The notes below the pieces were generated by a model, which saw nothing but the letters and a program-made list of their open reading frames with translations, did no database searches and had not been told where the DNA came from. Of a DNA stretch of 37,350 bases, positions 7,563-16,536 are shown in pieces. The position numbers and the translations under genes are program-made. Numbering within the stretch: the first letter of the stretch is position 1; every line of letters begins with the position of its first letter. The DNA lies in contig JAJAYZ010000082.1 of assembly GCA_027118455.1 (NCBI GenBank), positions 1 to 37,350 on the forward strand, in the 5' to 3' direction. The stretch is from Actinomycetes bacterium (lineage in GTDB: Bacteria; Actinomycetota; Actinomycetes; JAHEKZ01).

Positions 7563-7596
7563 TATCTGTGGCCGTTCATACCGCTCGCGGCTTCGG

Positions 7597-7885
7597 TCAC
7601 ATCTCTTCGTTGATCATGGGGTCGCCGCCCCAAAGGCGTCCGTCGGACTGACCCAGCGCCGCGATGGCAGCAACCTCACACTCGGTGAGTGCGAAGCCAA
7701 AGATCTCGGCCTTCTCCGCTTGCCGAGCAGGATTGGCCGACTTCGGCGGCGGAACGGCGCCCATCTGCACGTGCCACCGCAGCACTATCTGCGCCGGCGT
7801 CTTGCCGTACTTCGCAGCAGGACCGGTGACGGGGCCTTCGCCGAACGACTTGCCCTCATCGAGCGGGCTCGAGCTCTCTGGCGAC
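7597..7885 (-). pseudogene. C-terminal remnant of an aldo/keto reductase
   Basis: Read on the minus strand, about 95 codons encode the end of an AKR of the 2,5-diketo-D-gluconate reductase type: SPLDEGK, then KYGKTPAQIVLRWHVQMGAV, PKSANPARQAEKAEIFGFAL, and a normal TGA stop at 7597. These correspond to the NADPH-binding C-terminal third of a roughly 275-residue enzyme. Upstream of about 7885 the frame meets a stop and the similarity ends, so the catalytic Asp, Tyr, Lys and His are missing. No suitable start codon with a ribosome site exists. The break lies about 50 nt from the start of the CBS gene, which is also damaged, so this looks like a deletion scar. Confidence 0.8.
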
Positions 7886-7931
7886 TTTCCAGCTCAGTGA
7901 AGAGTCGTCACGCCGTGACAGCGAATCCGTC

Positions 7932-8460
7932 ATGACCGAGAACCGCGAAGCTCCCACCCCGGATCCGCAGATGTCCGAGGTGATCGTCAGATCGGGCATC
8001 CGCCTTGACGTAGAGCAACCCGTCAATGCGGCCGCCCGAATCATGCGCAATCATCGGACCAGTGAGGTGGTCATCACCGAGAACGGACGCCCTGTCGGGG
8101 TCGTTTCTGACCGCGCGTTGTCGGCCCATCTGCCTTCCCCACCATTGGGGGCGAACCTTGGTTGGCAAGATTTGCCCCACCGAGTTCGTCACCGTCGCTC
8201 CCGACGACGCCGTGCGATGGGCAGCCCAGCAGGTGAGCAAGCACTCCATACGAGGACTCCCTGTCCTACCGGGCGAGACCATGGTCGGCTTCGTCGGTGT
8301 GGGTGACATCGCTGGATTCTTTGATGCCGACGACTGGCGGGCAACCCTCAGTGCACGACCAACCGCGACGTCAACCAACCCCGCACCCGGCGAGCCGGCG
8401 CGTCCCCCAGGCACGCACTCAGCGAGCTTGGGGGTCAGGCCTGATTCGGAGTCATCTTGA
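7932..8460 (+). pseudogene. Frameshifted two-CBS-domain protein
   Basis: The first half (ATG at 7932) encodes one CBS motif: DVEQPVNAAARIMRNHRTSE, then VVITENGRPVGVVSDRAL. At about 8145-8150 the similarity jumps to the frame one base further on, which continues KICPTEFVTVAPDDAVRWAA, then SIRGLPVLPG and VGFVGVGDIAGFF, a second CBS motif ending at 8460. Removing one G from the GGGGG run there restores a single 170-175 residue protein. CBS pairs bind adenine nucleotides and usually regulate partners. Either the gene is inactivated, or this is a sequencing error in a homopolymer. The 3' end overlaps the convergent GNAT gene by 26 nt and its last 40 codons look unconserved. Confidence 0.75.
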
Positions 8461-8881
8461 GGACGGCTAGATAGTGCGGGACGCCGTGGGCCACGAGGAA
8501 CTCTTCTCCCACGATGGTGAAGCCACGCCTGGAGTAGAAGGGCAGCGCCACGGTGCGCGCATTGCACCACAGCAGGTCGGCCTCGTTCTGTCGTACTTCG
8601 GCCACGGCTTCGTCCAGCATCAACGAGCCAACTCCCGCCCCGCGACGCTCCTCGGCCACCGCCATTCCGCGGAGCCGCCAGGCGGCGCGTCCCTCATACG
8701 GCTCCGGGAAGAAGGTGGCGGTGCCGATGACCGCGCCGTCGTCAAGGGCGCCCAGGTGCACAGTGTCAGGAAGGTCGTCCACCGGATAGACCGACTCCGC
8801 AAGCGGCGCCCCTTGGCGCAGGACCGCGTGCCGCAGCGGACGCACTGCGTCAGCCGCGACGTGGCGAATCTCGACCGTCAT
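8435..8881 (-). CDS. GNAT-family N-acetyltransferase
   Basis: This 148-residue protein has the GNAT fold. The acetyl-CoA-binding motif A is clear at about residues 73-86 ([17 protein letters not shown], with the R-x-x-G-x-G pattern). Motif B follows ([19 protein letters not shown]). The N-terminal part ([14 protein letters not shown]) resembles small acetyltransferases found beside dgt in actinobacteria. The substrate is unknown. Its ATG overlaps the dgt stop as ATGA (8878-8881), so it is translationally coupled to dgt and in one operon. Confidence 0.9.
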   Translation of the reverse strand: MTVEIRHVAADAVRPLRHAVLRQGAPLAESVYPVDDLPDTVHLGALDDGAVIGTATFFPEPYEGRAAWRLRGMAVAEERRGAGVGSLMLDEAVAEVRQNEADLLWCNARTVALPFYSRRGFTIVGEEFLVAHGVPHYLAVLKMTPNQA

Positions 8882-10101
8882 CGCGAGCGCAGCTTGCCGA
8901 ACATCGCCAGCGCGGCGGTATCGGTGAGCGACGCCACCTGGTCGATCACCACCCGCAGCCGACCCGCATCGTCACGTGCTTGACCGAACCACTCGGCGAA
9001 CATCGGCTCAAGGGTAGATGGGGCTCCGAGCATCGACACGTGCGCCAACTCGGTGACGATTTCGCGCTGCTGAGCATAACGCTCTTGAGCACCCTTACGA
9101 AGCATGACGTACTGCGCCGTGATGGCCTTCAGCACCGCACACTCCGCGCGCACACGACTCGGAACAACGAGATCGGCATGGTATCTACGCAGCGGGCCGT
9201 CGCCGCTGGTGGCACGCGTTGCCTCCTCGGCCGACAGGCAGAACCGCGCGATCAACTCGCTCGTGGTGTTCTTCAGGGCCGCCATCGCACGATGACTCTC
9301 ATCGTATTCGTGCGGCCAGTAGGGCAACTCCAGCAATCGGTCAAGCGCTGCCTCAAGCTGTGCCCACTCAAACGACACCGCAAACCTCTGCTGAGTGAGG
9401 TCGACAAGTATCTTGCGCTCGACGGGGTCGTGCAGTGCGCCCAGCGGTAGATGCCCGGCGTGAATCGCATCCTCGAAGTCGTGGACCGAGTACGCGATGT
9501 CGTCGGCCCAGTCCATCACCTGCGCTTCCATACAGCGCCGGTTAACGGGAGCGCCGGACCGCAGCCAATCGAACACGTCGATGTCGTCGGCGTAAACGCC
9601 GTACTTGCGGCGCGCCAGAGACCGTGGCCATGGGTACTTGGTTGCCGCGTCCAGGGTCGCGCGCGTCAGGTTGAGCCCGGCGCTGGCGCCAGAGTCGTCC
9701 AGCACCTTTGTCTCAAGCCGAGACAGGATGCGAAGGCTCTGAGCGTTGCCCTCAAACCCGCCGCACCCTTGCGCCACCTCGTCGAGCGCCTGCTCTCCGT
9801 TGTGCCCGAAGGGCGGGTGCCCAAGGTCGTGGGCCAGGCCAGCCGTCTCGACGAGGTCCGGATCGCAGCCCAGAGCCTGCCCCAACTCGCGGCCGATCTG
9901 GGCCACTTCCAGGGAGTGCGTCAGCCGGGTACGCGGAAAGTCGCTCTCCCAGGGGACGACGACCTGCGTCTTGGCCGCCAGCCGGCGCAGCGACCACGAG
10001 TGCAGGACGCGGGCGCGGTCGCGAGCGAAGGCGCTGCGCCTGCTGCTCTTGCCACTCTCGACGACGCGACGCGCGACGTCCACGTCGTCGTATCCCCCCA
10101 T
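8878..10101 (-). CDS. dgt: Deoxyguanosinetriphosphate triphosphohydrolase-like protein
   Basis: From the ATG at 10101 the product has 407 residues. Members hydrolyse dNTPs to deoxynucleosides and triphosphate, controlling nucleotide pools. The HD-domain metal ligands are present: His62 in RTRLTHS, then His91-Asp92 in [17 protein letters not shown]. The substrate-site region ([21 protein letters not shown]) carries the later conserved Asp. The open frame extends to 10152, but [12 protein letters not shown] is the family-like N-terminus, so the shorter start is preferred. The gene overlaps the downstream GNAT gene by 4 nt. The 109 nt to the end of ppdK are otherwise empty. Confidence 0.93.
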   Translation of the reverse strand: MGGYDDVDVARRVVESGKSSRRSAFARDRARVLHSWSLRRLAAKTQVVVPWESDFPRTRLTHSLEVAQIGRELGQALGCDPDLVETAGLAHDLGHPPFGHNGEQALDEVAQGCGGFEGNAQSLRILSRLETKVLDDSGASAGLNLTRATLDAATKYPWPRSLARRKYGVYADDIDVFDWLRSGAPVNRRCMEAQVMDWADDIAYSVHDFEDAIHAGHLPLGALHDPVERKILVDLTQQRFAVSFEWAQLEAALDRLLELPYWPHEYDESHRAMAALKNTTSELIARFCLSAEEATRATSGDGPLRRYHADLVVPSRVRAECAVLKAITAQYVMLRKGAQERYAQQREIVTELAHVSMLGAPSTLEPMFAEWFGQARDDAGRLRVVIDQVASLTDTAALAMFGKLRSR

Positions 10102-10210
10102 TGTCTCGCCCACGCCTCGGACCCTACGCGACTCCCCTGACACCACCAACAACGTGGAGGATGGCGGCTCCTATGGCCCGACCACGAACTCACACGTTGT
10201 CGGGGGTGCG

Positions 10211-12901
10211 TCAGCGGGTGTCGCTGGCATCGGCGGCGATGGCCGCCCGACCCGCTTCCAACCGGGCGATCGGTACCCGAAATGGTGAGCACGAGACGTA
10301 GTCGAGTCCCCAGTCATGGAACATGTGAATCGACGCCGGATCACCGCCGTGTTCTCCGCAGACGCCCAGGCTGATCGAGGGCCGCACAGCACGACCTGCC
10401 TCGACGGCCATCCGGATGAATGCGCCAACACCATCGGCGTCGATGGTCTCGAACGGTGAAACGCTGAAGATATTCGCGTTCAGATAGGTGGTGAAGAAGG
10501 CCCCTTCGACGTCATCGCGGCTGAACCCCCAGGTCGTCTGCGTCAAGTCGTTGCTGCCGAACGAGAAGAACTCAGCAACCTGCGCGAGGTCTGCCGCACG
10601 AATGGCGGCGCGCGGCAGCTCGATCATCGTCCCGATCGAGATCTCCAGATCAACTCCCCGCTCTTCAGCCACCGACGCGATCACGCGTTCGGCCTCATCC
10701 CGTACCAGCGCCAACTCGGTCCGTGCAGCAACCAAGGGGACCATGATCTCCGGAAGCGGTGAGCCCCCGGCAGCGATGCGATCGGCGGTGGCCTCTGCCA
10801 TCGCCCGCACCTGCAGGCCGTACAGCCCCGGCAGCACGAGCCCGAGGCGCACTCCACGCAACCCCATCATCGGGTTCGCCTCATGCATGACGCGGACTGC
10901 CTCCAGCAGCTGATGGTGCTCGGAGTCGCGGTTGCCCCGAATGTCCTCCAGCGCCACTTTGACTGACAGTTCGGTGAGGTCGGGGAGGAACTCATGCAGC
11001 GGAGGGTCGAGGAGCCGAACTGTGACGGGCAACCCATCCATCTCGGCCAGAAGGTCGGTGAAGTCGCGACGCTGCAGCGGCAAGAGTTCTTCGTAAACGA
11101 TCGCCCGTTCGGCGTCGGTCTTCGCAAGCACCAGTCGCACCACGAGTTGCTTTCGGTCGCCCAAGAACATGTGCTCGGTCCGAGCCAGCCCGACTCCGGA
11201 CGCCCCCATGCGCCTCGCGCGAGCGGCGTCTTCACCAGTGTCTGCATTCGCTCGAACGCCAAGCCGACGGACGTCGTCAGCGTGCTTCATCAGGCGCGCC
11301 ACGGCCGCCACGACGGGGTCATCGGCATGGCGAAGGTCCTCGATCGAGTCCAACGAACTGACAACCGGCGACGGTACGACGGCGACTTCGCCGCGGAAGA
11401 CCGCACCAGCGATGCCGTCGAGCGAGATGGGATCACCCTCCTTCAACGTGACCCCGTCTGGACCAATGGCGATGCGCGCCTCTTCGTCGACCACCAGCGA
11501 CTCAGCGCCAACGACGCAGGGCTTACCCATGCCACGCGCGACGACCGCTGCGTGCGACGTCTTGCCGCCCCGACTCGTGAGGATCCCTTGCGCGGCGATC
11601 ATCCCGCCGAGGTCCTCAGGGTTGGTTTCACGCCGCACAAGAACAACCCGCTCACCAGCGGCCGCACGGACAGCGGCCCGCTTGGAGTCGAAGACCGCGT
11701 TGCCAACAGCGGCCCCCGGTGATGCCGGCACACCCGTCACCCATGGTCGCCCAGCCTCGGCCGGGTCGACTTGCGGGAACATCAACCGAGCCAACTGAGC
11801 GCCGCTCACGCGTCGGAGCGCCTCATCCATGTCGATCAAACCCTCGTCGACCAGTTGGATGGCGATCCGAAACGCCGCCTCCGGCGTTCGCTTCCCGACC
11901 CGGGTCTGCAGCATCCAGAGCCGGCCCTGTTCGATGGTGAACTCGATGTCGCACAGATCGCGGTAGTGCGTCTCGAGGCGATTCATGTTGGCGAGCAGGT
12001 CGGCATGCTGCTGAGGGTGGCGCTGTGCGAGGTCATCCAGCGACATGGTGTTTCGAATGCCCGACACGACGTCTTCGCCCTGCGCATTCGGCAGGTAGTC
12101 GCCGTAGGCGCCTACCGCCCCGCTCGCTGGGTCGCGAGTGAAGGCGACTCCTGTGCCACTGTCTTCACCGCGGTTGCCAAAGACCATGGCCATCACGTTG
12201 ACGGCTGTGCCAAGGTCATCGGGAATGCCTTCTTGACGCCGGTAGAGTTTGGCGCGGTCGCCGTCCCAGGAGCGGAAGACTGCCAGAACGGCGGCATCGA
12301 GCTGGTCGAACGGGTCCTGAGGGAAGGCATGTCCGGTGCTCTCGAGTATGACGTCCTTGTATCTCGCGACGACGTCGCGAAGCTGATCGGGCGTGAGATC
12401 GATGTCGCGTGCGGCACCGGCGTCGGCCTTGGCCTTGTCGAGGACGATGTCGAAGCGTTGGCCCGGCACATCGAGGACGGTGCGACCGAACATCTGCAGC
12501 AGTCGGCGATAGGAGTCCCAGGCAAACCGCTCATCGTTTGAGCCAGCGCTCCCAGCCAGGACAGTCTCGTCGTTGAGCCCGATGTTGAGTACGGTCTCCA
12601 TCATTCCCGGCATCGAGAACTTCGCCCCCGACCGGACCGAGATCAGCAAGGGGGCCGAGGCATCACCGAGTCGGCGTCCCATGGCACCTTCGAGCCGCCC
12701 AAGGTGATCACGTACCTCCGAATCCAGACCATCCGGAGATTGCCCCAGCGTTCGGAACGCCCGGCATGCCTCGGTGGTGATGGTGAAGCCGGGTGGGACC
12801 GGGAGCCCGAGCGACGTCATCTCGGCAAGGTTGGCCCCCTTGCCGCCCAGCAGGTCCCTGTCGTCTTTGCTGCCTTCGGCGAACGCGTAGACGTAGCGCA
12901 T
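10211..12901 (-). CDS. ppdK: Pyruvate, phosphate dikinase
   Basis: This 896-residue enzyme interconverts pyruvate, ATP and Pi with PEP, AMP and PPi. The N-terminal nucleotide-binding domain begins with LLGGKGANLAEMTSLGLPVP. The swivelling domain carries the phosphorylated His450 in TSRGGKTSHAAVVARG. The C-terminal PEP-binding barrel carries Cys848 in GVCGEHGGDP. Length and order match bacterial PPDK. The ATG at 12901 follows GGGAGG at 5 nt, a strong ribosome site. It lies between dusB and dgt on the same strand with a 124-nt gap upstream, so it probably has its own promoter; TACGGT at about 30 nt before the start is a plausible -10. In actinobacteria the enzyme may run in either the glycolytic or gluconeogenic direction. 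Confidence 0.97.
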   Translation of the reverse strand: MRYVYAFAEGSKDDRDLLGGKGANLAEMTSLGLPVPPGFTITTEACRAFRTLGQSPDGLDSEVRDHLGRLEGAMGRRLGDASAPLLISVRSGAKFSMPGMMETVLNIGLNDETVLAGSAGSNDERFAWDSYRRLLQMFGRTVLDVPGQRFDIVLDKAKADAGAARDIDLTPDQLRDVVARYKDVILESTGHAFPQDPFDQLDAAVLAVFRSWDGDRAKLYRRQEGIPDDLGTAVNVMAMVFGNRGEDSGTGVAFTRDPASGAVGAYGDYLPNAQGEDVVSGIRNTMSLDDLAQRHPQQHADLLANMNRLETHYRDLCDIEFTIEQGRLWMLQTRVGKRTPEAAFRIAIQLVDEGLIDMDEALRRVSGAQLARLMFPQVDPAEAGRPWVTGVPASPGAAVGNAVFDSKRAAVRAAAGERVVLVRRETNPEDLGGMIAAQGILTSRGGKTSHAAVVARGMGKPCVVGAESLVVDEEARIAIGPDGVTLKEGDPISLDGIAGAVFRGEVAVVPSPVVSSLDSIEDLRHADDPVVAAVARLMKHADDVRRLGVRANADTGEDAARARRMGASGVGLARTEHMFLGDRKQLVVRLVLAKTDAERAIVYEELLPLQRRDFTDLLAEMDGLPVTVRLLDPPLHEFLPDLTELSVKVALEDIRGNRDSEHHQLLEAVRVMHEANPMMGLRGVRLGLVLPGLYGLQVRAMAEATADRIAAGGSPLPEIMVPLVAARTELALVRDEAERVIASVAEERGVDLEISIGTMIELPRAAIRAADLAQVAEFFSFGSNDLTQTTWGFSRDDVEGAFFTTYLNANIFSVSPFETIDADGVGAFIRMAVEAGRAVRPSISLGVCGEHGGDPASIHMFHDWGLDYVSCSPFRVPIARLEAGRAAIAADASDTR

Positions 12902-13025
12902 GGGGCCTCCCGGCTGCTAGTGCGTACCCCCACCGTATCCGCGGGTCGACGTGCCTGGTCCGGGCCGGAAGACCCTCTTTTGGGCAGGGCTCGTTGTCGG
13001 CAGCAAACGGGCAGCTGACGATCGG

Positions 13026-14156
13026 TCAGCCGCCGCTGACGTCAAGCTCGGCATCGGCGCCGAGGAGGTCGCAGCGCTGGTCGTCCAGCCACCCCTCAGG
13101 AAGCACCACCCGACGCGGTGACCCTTGGCGCCCACGCGGCGCGCCGACCTCGGACGCGGGGAAGGTCTGGTCGATGTCGACCTGCGCCAGCAACGCGTCG
13201 AGCTCAGCGAGCGTAGACACCCTGCCGAGCGCAGCTCGCGTCTCACCTCCGACGACGAACCCCTTGAAGTACCAGGCCATGTGTTTACGGAGGTCGGCCA
13301 TGCCGCGACCCTCACCCATAAGCTCGGCGAGCAGCTCACCGTGACGCCGGACCATCAGCACGACCTCACCGAGGTGGGGCGGGGCTGGGATCGGCTCACC
13401 GGCTAGTGCGGCAGCCAGATCGCGAAACAGCCATGGACGACCCAGACAACCGCGTCCGACGACGACGCCGTCACACCCGGTTTCATACAGCATGCGTAGC
13501 GCATCGCGTGCCTCCCAGATATCACCGTTACCCAGCACCGGGATGCCGACGTGCTGCGTGAGTGCGGCGATCGATGTCCAGTCAGCCTGCCCCGAGTAGT
13601 GCTGTGCTGCGGTGCGTCCGTGCAGGGCGATGGCAGCGCAGCCGACGTCCTCGGCGATGCGCCCGGCATCGAGGTAGGTGAGGTGGTCGCGGTCGATGCC
13701 CATCCGCATCTTCATCGTGACGGGAACGTCGCTCGGCGCCGCGGCGCGAACCGCCTCGGTGAGGATGGCGCGCAGCAGGTCGCGCTTCCACGGCAAGGCC
13801 GCTCCTCCGCCTTTGCGGGTGACCTTGGGCACCGGGCAACCGAAGTTGAAGTCGACATGGTGGACCCCGAACTCACCGATGAGGATGCGCACTGCCTCGC
13901 CGACGTACCGGGGGTCGACGCCGTACAGCTGTACCGAGCGGGTGGCCTCAATGGCGTCGAATGCCAGCATGGAGAGCGTCTTGGCCTGGCGCTCGACGAG
14001 CCCGCGACTGGTGATCATTTCGCACACGTACAGGCCAGCACCTTGTTCGGCTGCCAACCGACGGAACGCGGCGTTGGTGATCCCGGCCATCGGAGCCAGC
14101 ACAACAGGCACCGACAACTCGATGCCACCCAGCTTCAGCGGCTTCAGCGGCGTCAT
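13026..14156 (-). CDS. dusB: tRNA-dihydrouridine synthase DusB
   Basis: The 376-residue product is an FMN-dependent enzyme that reduces uridines in tRNA D-loops. The TIM-barrel start VVLAPMAGITNAAFRRLA and the catalytic Cys107 in FNFGCPVPKV are diagnostic. KMRMGIDRDH and ALHGRTAAQHYSG carry FMN and tRNA contacts, and GNGDI and VGRGCLGRPW close the phosphate site. The ATG at 14156 gives the family N-terminus (MTPLKPLKLGGIELS). The frame is open to an ATG at 14192, which would start 3 nt after a strong hairpin, so the downstream start is favoured, though not proven. It is downstream of glyS on the same strand. Confidence 0.93.
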   Translation of the reverse strand: MTPLKPLKLGGIELSVPVVLAPMAGITNAAFRRLAAEQGAGLYVCEMITSRGLVERQAKTLSMLAFDAIEATRSVQLYGVDPRYVGEAVRILIGEFGVHHVDFNFGCPVPKVTRKGGGAALPWKRDLLRAILTEAVRAAAPSDVPVTMKMRMGIDRDHLTYLDAGRIAEDVGCAAIALHGRTAAQHYSGQADWTSIAALTQHVGIPVLGNGDIWEARDALRMLYETGCDGVVVGRGCLGRPWLFRDLAAALAGEPIPAPPHLGEVVLMVRRHGELLAELMGEGRGMADLRKHMAWYFKGFVVGGETRAALGRVSTLAELDALLAQVDIDQTFPASEVGAPRGRQGSPRRVVLPEGWLDDQRCDLLGADAELDVSGG

Positions 14157-14195
14157 CCCCACCACCGTTGCACTGCCGAGCGACGCACACATCCA

Positions 14196-14258
14196 CGTGA
14201 AGAGTTACCGTCCATTTGAGCCCTGAATTCGAACCGGAACCGACGGAAACTCTTCACG
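14196..14258 (-). promoter_or_regulatory. Long hairpin between glyS and dusB
   Basis: CGTGAAGAGTTACCGTC (14196-14212) is an inverted copy of GACGGAAACTCTTCACG (14242-14258), 16 of 17 bases pairing, with a 29-nt loop. It begins 26 nt past the glyS stop and ends just before dusB. No U-run follows. It may terminate or attenuate glyS read-through, or mask the upstream dusB ATG. On the transcribed strand the loop carries GGTTCGAATTC, which resembles a tRNA T-loop; this may be chance. Confidence 0.6.
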
Positions 14259-14284
14259 GGAGCAGTCTCGTCAGTTCTTCGTGT

Positions 14285-15664
14285 CTAGAAGGTGGGCAGG
14301 TGGGGGGCAAGGAATTCGACGAGGCCGTCGATCCCGATGCGTTCCTGCTTCATGGTGTCGCGCTCGCGGACCGTGACGGCGTGGTCATCGATGGAGTCGA
14401 AGTCGACCGTGACGCAGTAGGGCGTGCCGATCTCGTCCTGGCGCCGGTAGCGGCGTCCGATCGCGCCGGCATCGTCGAAGTCGACGTTCCATCGCTTGCG
14501 CAACGCTGACGCCACGTCGCGCGCCTTTGGTGACAGGTCGGCGTTCCGCGACAGCGGCAGTACGGCCACCTTGACCGGAGCCAGGCGCGAGTCGAGGCGC
14601 AGCAATGTGCGCTTGTCGACGCCGCCCTTTGCGTTGGGCGCCTCGTCCTCGGCGTACGCATCCAGCAGGAAGGCCAGCATGGCCCGGTTGACGCCCACCG
14701 CCGGCTCGACCACATACGGGTACCAGCGCTCCCCCTCCTCCTGGTCGAAGAACGACAGGTCCTGACCCGAGGCCTCCGCATGCGCCTTGAGGTCGAAGTC
14801 AGTGCGGTTGGCGACGCCTTCGAGCTCGCTGAACTCTTGGCCACCGAACTTGAACCGATACTCAAGGTCAACGGTGCGCTTGGAGTAGTGCGACAGCTTT
14901 TCGGCCGGGTGCTCGTAGAACCGGAGGTTGTCTGGCGAGATGCCGAGGTCGGTGTACCACGCCATCCGGTCGTCGATCCACCGCTGGTGCCACTCTTCGT
15001 CGGTTCCAGGCTTGACGAAGAACTCCACCTCCATGAGTTCGAACTCGCGAGTGCGGAAGATGAAGTTGCCCGGCGTGATCTCATTGCGAAATGCCTTGCC
15101 GATGTTGGCGATCCCGAACGGTGGCTTGCGCCGCGAGGTCTGCAACACCTGGGCGAACGAGACAAAGACTCCCTGGGCGGTCTCGGGCCGTAGATACGCA
15201 GCCCCCGTGCCGTCCTCAACAGGGCCGAGGTGTGTCTTCAGCATCCCGTTGAACTGCTTCGGCTCGGTGAACTGCCCCTTGTTCCCGCAGTTCGGGCAGT
15301 TAACCTCAGCGAGCGACTCCGGAGCCCTCTTGTGCTTAGCCTCGAAGGCCTCCTCCAGGTGGTCAGCACGGAAGCGCTTGTGGCACGACGTGCACTCGGT
15401 CAGCGGATCGGCGAACGCCGCGACATGTCCGGAGGTTTCCCACACCTCAGGCGCAAGGATCACCGAGGTGTCGACGCCGACGACGTCGTCGCGCTCGCGC
15501 ACGACCGACTGCCACCACTGGCGCTTGACGTTCTCTTTCATCTCAACGCCAAGGGGGCCGTAGTCCCAGGCCGCGCGCTGTCCGCCGTAGATCTCAGAAC
15601 TCGGGTAGACGAAGCCTCGGCGCTTACAGAGCGAGACGATGTTGTCGATCAGGTCGGCGGCCAC
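14285..15664 (-). CDS. glyS: Glycyl-tRNA synthetase (single-chain, class II)
   Basis: This enzyme of 459 residues charges tRNA-Gly and acts as a dimer. The N-terminus has [16 protein letters not shown], class II motif 2 includes [15 protein letters not shown], and [16 protein letters not shown] is a signature of this family. A four-cysteine zinc insertion is present (CTSCHKRF and CPNCGNKG), as in actinobacterial enzymes. The anticodon-binding domain forms the C-terminal 110 residues ([16 protein letters not shown]). I chose the GTG at 15664 because AGGGAG lies 4 nt upstream and other family members begin near this point; an ATG at 15706 would add 14 residues and has no ribosome site. The hairpin at 14196-14258 follows. 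Confidence 0.95.
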   Translation of the reverse strand: MAADLIDNIVSLCKRRGFVYPSSEIYGGQRAAWDYGPLGVEMKENVKRQWWQSVVRERDDVVGVDTSVILAPEVWETSGHVAAFADPLTECTSCHKRFRADHLEEAFEAKHKRAPESLAEVNCPNCGNKGQFTEPKQFNGMLKTHLGPVEDGTGAAYLRPETAQGVFVSFAQVLQTSRRKPPFGIANIGKAFRNEITPGNFIFRTREFELMEVEFFVKPGTDEEWHQRWIDDRMAWYTDLGISPDNLRFYEHPAEKLSHYSKRTVDLEYRFKFGGQEFSELEGVANRTDFDLKAHAEASGQDLSFFDQEEGERWYPYVVEPAVGVNRAMLAFLLDAYAEDEAPNAKGGVDKRTLLRLDSRLAPVKVAVLPLSRNADLSPKARDVASALRKRWNVDFDDAGAIGRRYRRQDEIGTPYCVTVDFDSIDDHAVTVRERDTMKQERIGIDGLVEFLAPHLPTF

Positions 15665-15745
15665 GAGGCTCCCTGCTTTCTGCGCGACTGGTGCGCCAGC
15701 CATCACACTGGCCGTCCGGCGAGGTGTCGGCGGTGAGCCTTCAGG

Positions 15746-16126
15746 CTATCGGGAGCGCTCGACCGTCCCCGCGTCACCCGCGAGGTCGCCGGACGTCGCA
15801 CGCTCGCCCGCTGCGTCTATCCCGTACAGCACCTCGAAGGCCGTTGGCTCGTCGATTGCCCGCGACAGGAAGGGCACGGCGTTCAGCTTCACCTCGTACG
15901 ACGACAGCGCCCTGCGATAGCTGCCAACCGAGTCCCACCTGACGACCATCACCCATAGCAAAGGGTCGTCGGACGCCCGCGCGACCTCAACACCGCGACA
16001 GCCGTCGAAACCTGCCAACAAACGCGCCACCTGGCTGGCCTCGTCACAGAACTGACCAGCGCCGTCGGCTGCGGCCGCAAAGCGCATCACCACCACCCAG
16101 TCGGCCACGCACACATCCTGGCGCAT
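15746..16126 (-). CDS. Antibiotic-biosynthesis-monooxygenase (ABM) fold protein
   Basis: The 126-residue product matches the dimeric alpha/beta-barrel (ABM) pattern: a first strand VADWVVVMRFAA, a helix (AGQFCDEASQVARLLAGF), a strand pair (GVEVARASDD then LLWVMVVRWDSVGSYRRAL) and a closing strand. In actinobacteria a gene of this type often sits beside glyS. ABM proteins range from quinone-forming monooxygenases to haem-degrading or non-catalytic ones; no haem-binding residue pattern is obvious, so the function is open. The start at 16126 was chosen over a longer frame whose first 57 residues are low quality. It diverges from the DUF6703 gene. Confidence 0.75.
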   Translation of the reverse strand: MRQDVCVADWVVVMRFAAAADGAGQFCDEASQVARLLAGFDGCRGVEVARASDDPLLWVMVVRWDSVGSYRRALSSYEVKLNAVPFLSRAIDEPTAFEVLYGIDAAGERATSGDLAGDAGTVERSR

Positions 16127-16205
16127 CGCCCCGGTCCGACGGCGAGCAAGGTCGTGGGCGACGATGGAGGTGCCCACCCAGCCGACGCACAGCCCGCGAG
16201 GAACC

Positions 16206-16496
16206 ATGGCCGACGACAGCACACCCTCAGCGCTCGAGCGGATCAGCGCTCCCTGGCTGGTGCGCCTCAGCCTCATTCCACGGTGGCTCTTCCTCATCGT
16301 GCTCGGCGCGCTGCTCTTCGCCGGCCTCTACCTGGAGAACGCGATCGGCGGGCTGCTCTTGCTGATCCTGGCGCTCTTCCTCGCCTGGTTGGCCAGCCTT
16401 GGCTGGTCACACGTCTCGCCGCTGGGACGCATCCTCCGGCTGTTCACCGTTGGGGTGCTGGTCTACCTAGCGGTCGGTAAGTTCATGGGGCGCTAA
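16206..16496 (+). CDS. DUF6703-like small membrane protein
   Basis: The ATG at 16206 follows GAGGA with a short spacer. The 96-residue product has three hydrophobic helices: about residues 26-46 (PRWLFLIVLGALLFAGLYL), 47-67 (GGLLLLILALFLAWLASLGW) and 77-93. The N-terminal ISAPWLVRLSLIPRW and the GRILRLFTVG segment match the DUF6703 family known in actinobacteria, whose function is unknown. It ends 6 nt before the Zur box of the znu operon, so it could be read through into znuA, but the operator suggests znuA is controlled separately. Confidence 0.75.
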   Translation: MADDSTPSALERISAPWLVRLSLIPRWLFLIVLGALLFAGLYLENAIGGLLLLILALFLAWLASLGWSHVSPLGRILRLFTVGVLVYLAVGKFMGR

Positions 16497-16502
16497 CGAC
16501 TT

Positions 16503-16517
16503 TGACAATCGTTTTCA
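16503..16517 (+). promoter_or_regulatory. Zur box overlapping the znuA promoter
   Basis: TGACAATCGTTTTCA is an AT-rich imperfect 7-1-7 inverted repeat close to the actinobacterial Zur consensus (TGAAAATnATTTTCA type) in an otherwise GC-rich region. TTGACA at 16502-16507 is a perfect -35 hexamer inside it, so zinc-loaded Zur would block RNA polymerase. A zur gene lies at the end of the same gene run. Confidence 0.8.
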
Positions 16518-16536
16518 TTTAAGCCAGGGTGGGGCC

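Noticed and set aside
9451-10140. 229-codon plus-strand frame opposite dgt
   Set aside because: Antisense shadow of the dgt HD-domain region; no recognisable features.
11771-12541. 256-codon plus-strand frame opposite ppdK
   Set aside because: Antisense to a fully conserved PPDK domain; no ribosome site or family match.
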